In this document: positions 8,194-16,162 of the stretch, piece after piece
How positions within the stretch are numbered: position 1 is the first letter of the stretch
Layout of the letters: each line of letters opens with the position of its first letter
Origin: Mycobacterium sp. DL
Lineage (GTDB): Bacteria > Actinomycetota > Actinomycetes > Mycobacteriales > Mycobacteriaceae
NCBI RefSeq assembly: GCF_039729195.1
Contig: NZ_CP155796.1
Coordinates: forward strand, 310,001-374,000
DNA length: 64,000 nt
Reading direction: 5' to 3'
Translations under genes and position numbers: made by a program
The notes under the pieces: model-generated
The model's database searches: none
The model's input: the letters and a program-made list of their open reading frames with translations, nothing else
What the model was told of the DNA's origin: nothing

Positions 8194-9450
8194 TCAGCCG
8201 GCCGCCGCTTCGACCGGGGCGACCTTGCGCTCGGTCTGCACCCAGTACAGGAACTCCTCGACGGCCTGGGCGGTGTAGTGCGCCCGCGGCGACCCGTAGT
8301 AGAAGTCGAAAGCGTGCTGTGCGTGCGGGATCTCGGCGTACACCACCGGCGACGTCGACACCTCACGCAGCGCTTCGGCGAACTCGCGGCCCTCGGGCAC
8401 CGGGATGATCGAATCGTCCTGGCCGTGCAGAATGAAAAACGGTGGGGCGTCGGCTCGCAGTCGGTGGCTGGGTGAGGCGTCGACGTAGACCTGCCGGTTG
8501 GCGGCGAACGGCTTCTTGACCACGAACTTCTGCAGGAAGCCGATGAATTCCTTGCGGCCGCTGCCCTTCCCGGACACCCAGTCGTAGCGTCCGTAGATGG
8601 GGACGGCCGCCACCACGGAGGTGTCGGCGTCTTCGAAGCCCGGCTGGTACTGGGGGTCGTCGGCGGTGAGCGCAGCCAGCGCCGACAGGTGCCCGCCCGC
8701 GGAACCCCCGGTGATCGCCACGAAGTCGGGGTCCCCGCCGTACTCGGCGATGTGCTCCTTGATCCAGGCCAGCGCGCGCTTGACGTCCACGATGTGATCG
8801 GGCCAGGTGTTGCGGGGGCTGACCCGGTAGTCGATGGACACACAGATCCACCCGTGCTCGGCGAGATGGCTGAGCAGCGGGTAGGCCTGCGGTTTGCGCA
8901 TGCCGATCGACCACGCGCCGCCCGGAACCTGCAGCAGCACAGGTGCTTTGCCGTCACGGGGCAGGTCGGACCGACGCCAGATGTCGGCCTGGTTGGTGGC
9001 TCGGTGCGGCCCGTACTGAATGGTGCCGGCCTTCTCGACGTAGCGGCGCCTGACCAGTTCGTTGGGCCACACCCCGACGACGCGGCGCCGCGCGGGCCTC
9101 GCCTTTTCGGCGATGGCCTGGTAATCCTCGCCGAGCGCATCCCGCAGCGGGTTCTCGAAATGCGGTTGTGCGGCCACGTTGCGGCGGTGGATCAGGTACA
9201 GCAGACCCCATGTGACGCCGGTCAGCAGCAGCGCAACACGTCCGCGCCGTCCGCGGAAATCACCGCGGATGCCGCGGCGTATCGCGTCGAGCATCGAACC
9301 CGCCATGTACAGCGGCGACATCTCCGACGTCGGCCACCCGAACGCGAACACCGGGATCGTCGGATAACCCTCGCGGGCCAGCGGTTGCACGCCGTTGGCG
9401 GCGTTCGCCAACTCGACGAGGGCGCGCAGCAGTGGTCGTCGTTTAGCCAT
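8194..9450 (-). CDS. lipO: Alpha/beta hydrolase, LipO-like esterase
   Basis: A 418-residue LipC-type esterase with a hydrophobic segment near residues 72-88 that may anchor it in the membrane. The oxyanion loop is VPGGAWSIG, with Ser250 in GGSAGGH, Asp346 in HGQDDSIIP and His379 in HAQHAFDF. It is last in a three-gene operon with an acyl-CoA ligase and an acyltransferase, the order of M. tuberculosis Rv1428c-fadD12-lipO (lipO 420 aa). The ATG at 9450 was chosen because it lies 7 nt past the fadD12 stop; a longer open frame would overlap that gene. The set looks like a lipid remodelling unit: hydrolyse, activate, re-esterify. Confidence 0.87.
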   Translation of the reverse strand: MAKRRPLLRALVELANAANGVQPLAREGYPTIPVFAFGWPTSEMSPLYMAGSMLDAIRRGIRGDFRGRRGRVALLLTGVTWGLLYLIHRRNVAAQPHFENPLRDALGEDYQAIAEKARPARRRVVGVWPNELVRRRYVEKAGTIQYGPHRATNQADIWRRSDLPRDGKAPVLLQVPGGAWSIGMRKPQAYPLLSHLAEHGWICVSIDYRVSPRNTWPDHIVDVKRALAWIKEHIAEYGGDPDFVAITGGSAGGHLSALAALTADDPQYQPGFEDADTSVVAAVPIYGRYDWVSGKGSGRKEFIGFLQKFVVKKPFAANRQVYVDASPSHRLRADAPPFFILHGQDDSIIPVPEGREFAEALREVSTSPVVYAEIPHAQHAFDFYYGSPRAHYTAQAVEEFLYWVQTERKVAPVEAAAG

Positions 9451-9457
9451 TACGTCT

Positions 9458-11092
9458 CTATGCCCTTCCGGCCCGGTCCTGTAACTCCCTACGGGAGATC
9501 TTGCCGGTGATGCTGCGGGGGAGTTCGTCGAGGACCGTGATGGCACGCGGCACCTTGTAGCCCGCCAGGTTCTCGCGGACGTGTTCTTTGAGCGCATCCG
9601 GCGTCGCCGACGCGTCGGCAGTGAGCACGACGAACGCCTCCAGACGCTGCCCGAACTTCTTGTCGTCGACGCCCAGCACGGTGGCTTCGGCCACGTCCGG
9701 GTGGGCGGCCAACGTCTTCTCCACCTCGATCGGATAGACGTTCTCGCCGCCGGAGACGATCATCTCGTCATCACGGCCGACCACGAACAACCGGCCGGCA
9801 CCGTCGACATAGCCGACATCACCCGAGGACATGAAGCCCTCGTGGAAGTCTTTGGTGGTGCCGGAGGTGTAGCCGTCGAACTGAGTGGAGTTGCGGACAT
9901 AGATCCCGCCCACCTCACCGGCGGGCACCTCGTTCAGGTCGCCGTCGAGGATTCGGATCTCGGTGCCCTCCGCAGGTTTCCCAGCGGTGTCGGGGGCGGC
10001 CCGCAGATCTCCAGGGGTGGCGGTGGCGATCATGCCGGCTTCGGTGGCGTTGTAGTTGTTGTAGATGACATCGCCGAAGCGGTCCATGAACGAGATCACC
10101 ACATCGGGGCGCATCCGCGAACCCGACGCGGACGCGAAGCGCAACGAGCGGCCGCTGTACTTGTCGAGAACGTCGTCGGGCAGGTCCATGATGCGGTCGA
10201 ACATCACCGGTACGACACACAGGCCGGTGGCTCGGTGCCGGTCGACGAGGTCCAGGGTGGCCTCCGGGTCGAACTTGCGGCGGGTGATGATCGTGCACGC
10301 CATCGACGCCGCGAACGCGAGCTGCGAGAAACCCCAGGCGTGGAACATCGGCGCGACGATGACGACGGGTTGCTCAGCGCGCCAAGGGGTTCGGTCCAGG
10401 ATGGCCTTGAGCACGCTGGGGTCGCCGCCGGAGTGGCTTGCGCCCTTCGGCGTTCCGGTGGTCCCCGAGGTCAGCAGGATCGTCCGGCTCTTCTGGGCGG
10501 CGCGTTTCGGCGTCTCGCCGTCGTGGGCGGTGATCATCTGCTCGACGGTCAACGGATGCTCCGGGCTGTCCGTCCACGCGACGATGCGGGTGGTGTCGGG
10601 GCGCTCGGCCAGCGCCCGGTCCACCGTCTCGGTGAACTCCTCGTCGTAGACGACGGCCACCGCCTTGCCGTCGCCCTCGCGCTGCAGTACCTCGGCCAGG
10701 GCGGGTCCGGCGAAGGAGGTGTTCAGCAGCAGCACGTCGGCGCCGATCCGGTTGGCGGCGATCAGCGCGTCGACGAATCCACGGTGGTTGCGGGCCATCA
10801 GCCCGAGGACCTCGGGTTGACCGCCGGGCAGTGACTGCAGCGCAGCGGCCAGCGCGTCGGCGCGGGTGTCGATCTGCCGCCAGGTCAGGGTGCCGAGTTC
10901 GTCGACCAGGCCGGCCCGGTCACCGCAGCGTTGGGAGGCGCCGGCGAATCCCGAGGTGATGGCCATGTTCTCGCGCTGCATCGCCGCGCCGATACGCAGG
11001 TACTTGTCGGGCCGCATCGGCGCGATGATGCCGGCGCGCACCATCGTCGACAGCAGACCCAGCGGTTTGGTCAGCGGATCGGTGAGTGCCAT
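9458..11092 (-). CDS. fadD12: Long-chain fatty acid-CoA/AMP ligase (FadD12-like)
   Basis: A 544-residue adenylate-forming enzyme. Motifs in order: P-loop LLTSGTTGTPKG, the NYNATEAG aromatic/Glu motif, the GDVGYVDGAGRLFVVGRDDE hinge, and the C-terminal lysine in RSITGKISRREL needed for adenylation. It should activate a carboxylic acid with ATP and CoA. It lies between lipO and an acyltransferase in one operon (gaps of 7 and 4 bp), matching Rv1426c-Rv1428c. A KstR-type palindrome upstream suggests control by the sterol-responsive regulon, so the substrate may be a fatty acid or sterol-derived acid; this is inference. Confidence 0.88.
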   Translation of the reverse strand: MALTDPLTKPLGLLSTMVRAGIIAPMRPDKYLRIGAAMQRENMAITSGFAGASQRCGDRAGLVDELGTLTWRQIDTRADALAAALQSLPGGQPEVLGLMARNHRGFVDALIAANRIGADVLLLNTSFAGPALAEVLQREGDGKAVAVVYDEEFTETVDRALAERPDTTRIVAWTDSPEHPLTVEQMITAHDGETPKRAAQKSRTILLTSGTTGTPKGASHSGGDPSVLKAILDRTPWRAEQPVVIVAPMFHAWGFSQLAFAASMACTIITRRKFDPEATLDLVDRHRATGLCVVPVMFDRIMDLPDDVLDKYSGRSLRFASASGSRMRPDVVISFMDRFGDVIYNNYNATEAGMIATATPGDLRAAPDTAGKPAEGTEIRILDGDLNEVPAGEVGGIYVRNSTQFDGYTSGTTKDFHEGFMSSGDVGYVDGAGRLFVVGRDDEMIVSGGENVYPIEVEKTLAAHPDVAEATVLGVDDKKFGQRLEAFVVLTADASATPDALKEHVRENLAGYKVPRAITVLDELPRSITGKISRRELQDRAGRA

Positions 11093-11096
11093 GTGC

Positions 11097-11921
11097 TCAG
11101 CCCAGCACCGGGATGCGGCGCTCCTTGGCCAACTCGTCGAGCGCGCGCTGCATCACCCGCCGGACATGGGCATCGACCTCGTCGATGTCGGGGTCCTCGC
11201 CGAACTCCTCGGTGATGTGGATCGGCGGCAGTGCCTTCATGGTGATCTTGGCCGGCAGCGGCACGTTGACCGGCAGGACCACGGACAGGCCGAACGGGAA
11301 CCCGAACGAGACCGGCACGATCTTGGCGCGGAACAGTCGGGCGATGGGGCCCAGTGCCTTGGCCACGTCGGTGCCCCGGGTCAGGAACAGCTGGCTTTCC
11401 TGACCGCCGATCCCGACCGTCGGCACGATCGGAACTCCAGCGTTGAGCGCGGCCTTGACGTAACCGGTGCGCCCGTCGAAGTCGATCTTGTTGGCGCTCA
11501 ACGACGGCCGGTAGACGTCGTAGTCCCCGCCGGGAAACACGACGACGACGCCGCCGGACCGCAACGCCTCGTCGGCGTTCTTGTGGTTCGCGGGGATGAA
11601 GCCGGCCTTCTTGAAGAACGCCCCGGTGGGTCCGACCATCAGCATGTCGTGGCTGAGCGTGTACACCGGCCGGTCGAAGCCGAACTCCTCGTAGAAGCCG
11701 CTCGCGAACACCGGGACGTCCATCGGGAACAGGCCGCCGGAGTGGTTGGCCACCACCAGGGCCCCGCCTGCCGGGAACGTGTCCAGGCCACGCACCTCCG
11801 CGCGGTGCCAGCCTTTGAGGAACGGTTTGAGCAGGCCCATCACCCGCTCGGTGAGCACCGGATCCCACTTCGTGATCTCGGACGGGTCGATATCGGTCGA
11901 GCTCACGACGGCCCCCTGCAC
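11097..11921 (-). CDS. PlsC-type lysophospholipid acyltransferase (Rv1428c-like)
   Basis: A 274-residue 1-acyl-glycerol-phosphate acyltransferase family protein. The catalytic block is VVANHSGGLFPMD, a lengthened form of the NHx4D motif, followed by the FPGGDYDVYRP motif III. It would transfer acyl groups to glycerophosphate or a related lipid at the membrane. First gene of the operon with fadD12 and lipO. The GTG at 11921 is the first start; a second in-frame GTG lies five codons later. A KstR-like site (11938-11951) is 17 bp upstream. Length matches Rv1428c (275 aa). Confidence 0.82.
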   Translation of the reverse strand: MQGAVVSSTDIDPSEITKWDPVLTERVMGLLKPFLKGWHRAEVRGLDTFPAGGALVVANHSGGLFPMDVPVFASGFYEEFGFDRPVYTLSHDMLMVGPTGAFFKKAGFIPANHKNADEALRSGGVVVVFPGGDYDVYRPSLSANKIDFDGRTGYVKAALNAGVPIVPTVGIGGQESQLFLTRGTDVAKALGPIARLFRAKIVPVSFGFPFGLSVVLPVNVPLPAKITMKALPPIHITEEFGEDPDIDEVDAHVRRVMQRALDELAKERRIPVLG

Positions 11922-11937
11922 AACTGACGTAGCGGAT

Positions 11938-11951
11938 TGGAACGTGTTCTA
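11938..11951. promoter_or_regulatory. KstR-type operator upstream of the Rv1428c-fadD12-lipO operon
   Basis: TGGAACGTGTTCTA matches the KstR consensus TNNAACNNGTTNNA at every fixed position. KstR represses sterol catabolism genes in mycobacteria until it binds a sterol-CoA intermediate. The site lies 17-30 bp upstream of the first start codon, a repressing position. Confidence 0.7.
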
Positions 11952-12053
11952 GTTTTTCGAGTGTACCCAGTGCTCTGGGACCGAACGATCCAGCACTGTC
12001 GGCGACTCCGTCAAGCTTGACCTGAAGCGAGGTTGAGGTCAGACGATGTCTGC

Positions 12054-12881
12054 ATGGCCATTGACCTGACCGCCTACTTCGCCCGCATCGGCCACGCCGG
12101 CGGAGCTGAGCCCACCCTCGAGACCCTGCGTGAGGTGATGGCCGCGCACAACAGGTCCATCCCATTCGAGAATCTCGACCCGCTGATGGGCGTACCGGTT
12201 GCCGATCTGTCCCCAGACGCCCTCACCGACAAGTTGGTGCACCGGCGACGCGGCGGCTACTGCTACGAGCACAACGGGCTGCTGGGCTACGTCCTGGAGG
12301 AGTTGGGCTACGACGTGGCCCGCCTGGCGGGGCGCGTGGTCTGGATGCACGCCGACGACACGCTCCCCGCGCAGACCCACCAGGTGCTGTCGGTCCGACT
12401 GCCCGACGGGGACGTCCCCTACCTGGTCGACGTCGGCTTCGGCGGCCAGACGATGACATCGCCGATCCGGCTCGTCGCCGGCCCGGTACAGCAGACCCGC
12501 CACGAGCCGTACCGGTTGCTCGAGCACGCCGAGGGCTTCGAACTGCAGGCCGAGGTCCGCGACGCATGGCAGCCGCTCTACCTGCTCAGCCCGCACCCCC
12601 GGCCGCGCATCGATCTCGAGGTGGGCAGTTGGTACGTGTCCACCCATCCCGCGTCGGGCTTCGTCGTCGGCTTGTCGGCTGCCCTGGTGACCGACGACGC
12701 GCGGTGGAACCTGCGGGGCCGCCACCTCGCCGTACACCGTGCCGCCGGGACGGAGAAGACGCGGTTGGACACCGCCGCGGAGGTGCTCGACGTTCTTGCC
12801 GGGCGGTTCGGCATCGACCTGTCGGATCTCGGTGATCCCGCCGATGTCGAGGCCCGGGTGGGCGAGGTCCTCGACACCTGA
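12054..12881 (+). CDS. nat: Arylamine N-acetyltransferase
   Basis: A 275-residue NAT. The catalytic triad is visible: Cys70 in RRGGYCYEHN, His109 in AQTHQVLSV and Asp126 in YLVDVGFGG. NATs transfer acetyl or propionyl from CoA to arylamines and hydrazines, including isoniazid; in M. tuberculosis nat lies in the cholesterol catabolism cluster (Rv3566c). Here it stands away from any hsa genes, so it may be a second copy or a relocated one. The ATG at 12054 matches the family N-terminus. It is divergent from the KstR-marked operon, 132 bp away. Confidence 0.9.
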   Translation: MAIDLTAYFARIGHAGGAEPTLETLREVMAAHNRSIPFENLDPLMGVPVADLSPDALTDKLVHRRRGGYCYEHNGLLGYVLEELGYDVARLAGRVVWMHADDTLPAQTHQVLSVRLPDGDVPYLVDVGFGGQTMTSPIRLVAGPVQQTRHEPYRLLEHAEGFELQAEVRDAWQPLYLLSPHPRPRIDLEVGSWYVSTHPASGFVVGLSAALVTDDARWNLRGRHLAVHRAAGTEKTRLDTAAEVLDVLAGRFGIDLSDLGDPADVEARVGEVLDT

Positions 12882-12899
12882 GCGGGCAGGAGTCGCCGT

Positions 12900-14420
12900 T
12901 CAGAGCCACCACCAGTCGTTGTCGGTGGCGTCCTCGATGCCGCTGAGGACCGCGTTGGTCAGACCGGCGTCGATGGTGCCGAGGAAACTCCAGGCGAGGT
13001 CTTTGCACTCGTCGCCTACGTCGGCCCAGTCGCCCCGCCAGATCGCGGCGCCCAGTCGTGCCCCGTCGACGGCGACGCTCACCAGGCTCATCGCGTTGCC
13101 GATGAACGGCACGCCGCCGACGATGGTGGTGAAGGCCTCCCAGCGATCCTCGTTGTCGGAATCCCACGGCGTCGGATCGATCTCCGGATCGGTGCCCGGC
13201 CCTCCGCCGCTTCCGGGGCCCGTGCCGGGGCCGGTGCCAGGACCTGTTCCCGGGCCGGTACCGGGGCCGGTGCCCGGGCCGGGTTCGGGCTCGGGTTCGA
13301 CCTTCGGCGCGGGACTGGGCGCGGGCATTGTCTGCGGAAGAGCTGAGATAGCCTGCGGAACAGCATCTTTGGCGAAAACGTACACGATATTCATGTAGGA
13401 GATCCCGGTGATCCCGTCCCGCACCAGATAACTCATGTCGCCAACCGTCAGCGGCTTGGCGGCAACTGCAAGGAAATCATCTGTTTGCGGCGCCTCGATG
13501 CTCGCGTCAGCCGCGAATGCGACGAGGTAGTACCGGTACTTCGCCGCCTCGACCGGATCGCCGAACCCGGGATAAGGGGGTGAGGGCAGGGTTGTGAGGC
13601 GAATGCCGACCGGTTGTTCGGTGTTCGGGTCGAAGACGACCGGTGTCCAGACGCCGTGGTTCGGGGTGTCGCCCAAAGCTGGCTGGAAAAGATCGAGTCC
13701 TCCAAGTAACAACACATCAAGATAGGTGAGGCCGGGTTCAGCGGCTCCAAGAGCCATGGGTGCCATCGACGGCGCGGCGTCGAGCGCTGCGGCGTCGGCC
13801 GAAGCGGGCGGGTCCTGCGCGATCGCGGGCATCGCCGCGGGATCCGGTTCCGGTCCGGAGACGACCGCGTTCACCGCCTGGACCTCCAGGGGCGGTGTTC
13901 CGGCGGAACCATCGCCGGTGATGTCGGCCGGGTCGGCCTCGGGTGCTGGTGCGCCAGTGGCTCGGACGCTCATGGCGTCGTCCTCGCCGGTCTGTTCGTC
14001 GGCTGCGTCGTCCTCGGCCTGATCGTCGACGACGGTGTCCTCGTCGGTGGCTTCTTCGTCCCCATCGTCTTGTGCCCGATCGTGTTCGGACTGATCGTCA
14101 TCGGCGTGAGTTTCGTCGTCGATCGTGTCGCTGGGGCTTGTCTCGTCCGCCTTATGTGCCTTACGACTGTCGTCGGCGTCGCTGCTCGCCTCAGAGCCAG
14201 ACGTGCTCGACGCTGTGCTCGAGGACGACGTGTCGGAGCCGGCCGAACCGGTGTCTGCGGACGCGACGCCGCCTCCGGTCAGGACCGCGGCGCCGACCCC
14301 CAACGTGAACGCGCCCGCACCCAGCCACGCATAGGGTGCGATCCGCCGGCGGTGGCGTCCGGTTCCGCGCCGGCGTCCGGAGTAGCGGCCGTCCGTGACG
14401 GTCGAGCAATGACTTCCCAT
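12900..14420 (-). CDS. Large secreted low-complexity protein, function unknown
   Basis: A 506-residue protein. After an Arg-rich start (about 1-27) there is a hydrophobic signal segment and a likely cleavage site after GGGVASADT. Residues about 50-170 are a disordered Ser/Asp/Glu/Thr-rich region, followed by an Ala/Pro region, then a folded-looking part (about 235-370) containing TYLDVLLLGGLDLFQPALGD and a central Tyr-rich stretch. A GPGT repeat linker comes next, and a C-terminal domain ends in DNDWWWL with a hydrophobic patch. The ATG at 14420 has a GGGGGA ribosome site. No known enzyme motif was recognised; it resembles mycobacterial exported proteins of unknown function. Confidence 0.72.
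   Translation of the reverse strand: MGSHCSTVTDGRYSGRRRGTGRHRRRIAPYAWLGAGAFTLGVGAAVLTGGGVASADTGSAGSDTSSSSTASSTSGSEASSDADDSRKAHKADETSPSDTIDDETHADDDQSEHDRAQDDGDEEATDEDTVVDDQAEDDAADEQTGEDDAMSVRATGAPAPEADPADITGDGSAGTPPLEVQAVNAVVSGPEPDPAAMPAIAQDPPASADAAALDAAPSMAPMALGAAEPGLTYLDVLLLGGLDLFQPALGDTPNHGVWTPVVFDPNTEQPVGIRLTTLPSPPYPGFGDPVEAAKYRYYLVAFAADASIEAPQTDDFLAVAAKPLTVGDMSYLVRDGITGISYMNIVYVFAKDAVPQAISALPQTMPAPSPAPKVEPEPEPGPGTGPGTGPGTGPGTGPGTGPGSGGGPGTDPEIDPTPWDSDNEDRWEAFTTIVGGVPFIGNAMSLVSVAVDGARLGAAIWRGDWADVGDECKDLAWSFLGTIDAGLTNAVLSGIEDATDNDWWWL
13213..13284. repeat. 12-bp tandem repeat encoding GPGT units
   Basis: About six imperfect copies of a 12-bp unit on the minus strand encode (GPGT)5-GPGS, followed by GGGPG. 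It forms a flexible linker inside the secreted protein at 12900-14420; copy number probably varies between strains. Confidence 0.75.
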
Positions 14421-14634
14421 GAGATCCCCCTTGATATGACCTGAGGGCCCGCGAGGCGGAAGCCAGGCGTAGCAATCGGATCTGAGGCTAGGAGCCGTAG
14501 CCGCGTGAGGAATCGGGGAAACCCCCAACGTTGACCCCGGTTTCGGCCTCGAATCCCGGGGTGCCACGCGGCATCGGCAGCACAGCAGGAAAAGTCATGT
14601 CCCTCGCGGGAACGGCAGACGATACTCGGACACC

Positions 14635-15564
14635 GTGACCGATCCACCCCGCCGCGACCGGCTCCGTGAGTTGCTCGACGCGGTCACCGACGCCGCCAAC
14701 AGCGATGTGGGCGACATGGCACGCAGCAGCTATGCCTCCGAGTTCCACTTCTCGCGTGAGGTCCGCAGGCTGACCGGGGAGTCCCCGGCGGCGCTGCGCC
14801 GCCGCGTCATGCTGGAGCGGGCGGCCTGGCGCCTGCAGCGAGGCGAGCCGGTGTCCGCGGTGGCGGCCGAGGAGGGCTGGTCGTCGGCGGAGGTGTTCTC
14901 CCGGGCGTTCCGCCGCACGTACGGGCTGCCGCCCTCACAAGCCGGCGACGTGCACTTCCGGTTACCCGCGCCCAACGGCCTGCACTTCCACCCGCCGCAG
15001 TCGTTGTGGCTGGACAGCACACCGGATGAGGCGGTCGCAGCTGGTGCGCTGGATGTCTCGCTGCTGATGGTGGCTCACGATCTCGACGACACCGCCCATC
15101 TGCTCATGCAGGCGGCGCAGCTGACCCCCCAGCAGTGGGTTGCCGAAGTCGCACCCGGGCAGTCGGTCCTGGAATGGGATGGGCCCGAACCCAGTGTCGG
15201 GGCGGTGCTGGGCGCCCTGGTGTGGACCAAGGAGGTCTGGCTGGCGACGATCGCGGGTGACGACTTCCCGGCACGCACTGCGACCCAGCCCGACCTCGTC
15301 GACGCCGACGAGCTCGCCGGTCACCACGACGAGATCGCGAAGCGTTGGCGGGCAATGGTTTCCGAGTACACAGCGGCCGGCCGGCTCGGCGACACCGTGA
15401 TCGATGCGCTGTGCGACCCGCCGGAGTCCTTCCAGCTGTACGGGATCGTCGCGCACGTACTCACCTATGCGGCACATCGCCGCGAACTGGCGCGCGTCAT
15501 GCTCGCCGGCCACGGCGTGCCCACCCGCCGCGGCGACCCGCTGGACTGGATGAGAGGAAACTGA
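14635..15564 (+). CDS. AraC-type HTH regulator fused to a DinB/MDMPI-like domain
   Basis: A 309-residue protein with an N-terminal AraC helix-turn-helix (about 1-100: FHFSREVRRLTGESP, then VAAEEGWSSAEVFSRAFRRTYG), joined to a C-terminal four-helix domain with His residues in VAHDLDDTAHLL, LAGHHDEIAKRW and VLTYAAHRRELARVM, as in DinB/mycothiol-dependent isomerase folds. The second part may bind a metal or thiol ligand and sense or act on a small molecule. The GTG start has no leader ribosome site of note. The stop is 1 nt from the next start, so translation is coupled to the RibD-C reductase. Confidence 0.8.
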   Translation: MTDPPRRDRLRELLDAVTDAANSDVGDMARSSYASEFHFSREVRRLTGESPAALRRRVMLERAAWRLQRGEPVSAVAAEEGWSSAEVFSRAFRRTYGLPPSQAGDVHFRLPAPNGLHFHPPQSLWLDSTPDEAVAAGALDVSLLMVAHDLDDTAHLLMQAAQLTPQQWVAEVAPGQSVLEWDGPEPSVGAVLGALVWTKEVWLATIAGDDFPARTATQPDLVDADELAGHHDEIAKRWRAMVSEYTAAGRLGDTVIDALCDPPESFQLYGIVAHVLTYAAHRRELARVMLAGHGVPTRRGDPLDWMRGN

Positions 15565-15565
15565 C

Positions 15566-16087
15566 ATGGCATGCGTCTACTACACCGCGTCCAGCCTGGA
15601 CGGCTACATCGTCGACGAGAATGCCAGCCTGGACTGGCTGACCTCCCGTGACATCGATTCCGACGGGCCGTTCGCCATCGAGCCGTTCCTGGAAACCATT
15701 GGCGCACTGGTGATGGGGGCCGACACCTACGAGTGGATCGTGGCCAACCATCCGGGCGAGTGGATGTATCCGCAGCCGTCCTGGGTGGTGACGCACCGGG
15801 CCGGGATCGTCGCCGACGGGCACCCGGTGCGCACGTTCGACGGTGATGTCACCGACCTCCACCCGGCGCTCGTCTCCGCCGCGGACGGCAAGGACATATG
15901 GGTGGTCGGGGGCGGGAACCTCGCCGGGCAGTACGCCGCGGCCGGACTGATCGACGACATGATCGTGTCCTTCGCTCCGTGCACGCTGGGTGCCGGATCG
16001 CCCGTGTTGCCGATTCGGTCGGAGTGGACGCTGGTCGAGTCCGCGCGCAACGCCGACTTCGTCTGTGCCCGCTGGCATCGGGCCTGA
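15566..16087 (+). CDS. RibD C-terminal / dihydrofolate reductase-fold protein
   Basis: A 173-residue stand-alone RibD-C reductase: it begins YYTASSLDGYIVDENASLDWL and contains LVMGADTYEWI and the NADPH-binding IWVVGGGNLAGQY (about residues 111-123). Such proteins resemble riboflavin biosynthesis reductase and dihydrofolate reductase but usually have unknown substrates. The pairing with an AraC/DinB-like protein is tight, suggesting a shared response. Real function unknown. Confidence 0.82.
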   Translation: MACVYYTASSLDGYIVDENASLDWLTSRDIDSDGPFAIEPFLETIGALVMGADTYEWIVANHPGEWMYPQPSWVVTHRAGIVADGHPVRTFDGDVTDLHPALVSAADGKDIWVVGGGNLAGQYAAAGLIDDMIVSFAPCTLGAGSPVLPIRSEWTLVESARNADFVCARWHRA

Positions 16088-16104
16088 CGGGCGCCGTCCT
16101 GTCG

Positions 16105-16110
16105 TAGGCT
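16105..16110 (+). promoter_or_regulatory. -10 box for the fadE5 paralog
   Basis: TAGGCT, a common mycobacterial SigA -10 hexamer, about 50 nt upstream of the ATG at 16163. It predicts a short leader carrying a GGAAGG ribosome site. No strong -35 was seen. Confidence 0.4.
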
Positions 16111-16162
16111 GTCAGCAAACTCTCCACAGCGGTGACACCTCGAGTGGGACGGAAGGCGCAGC

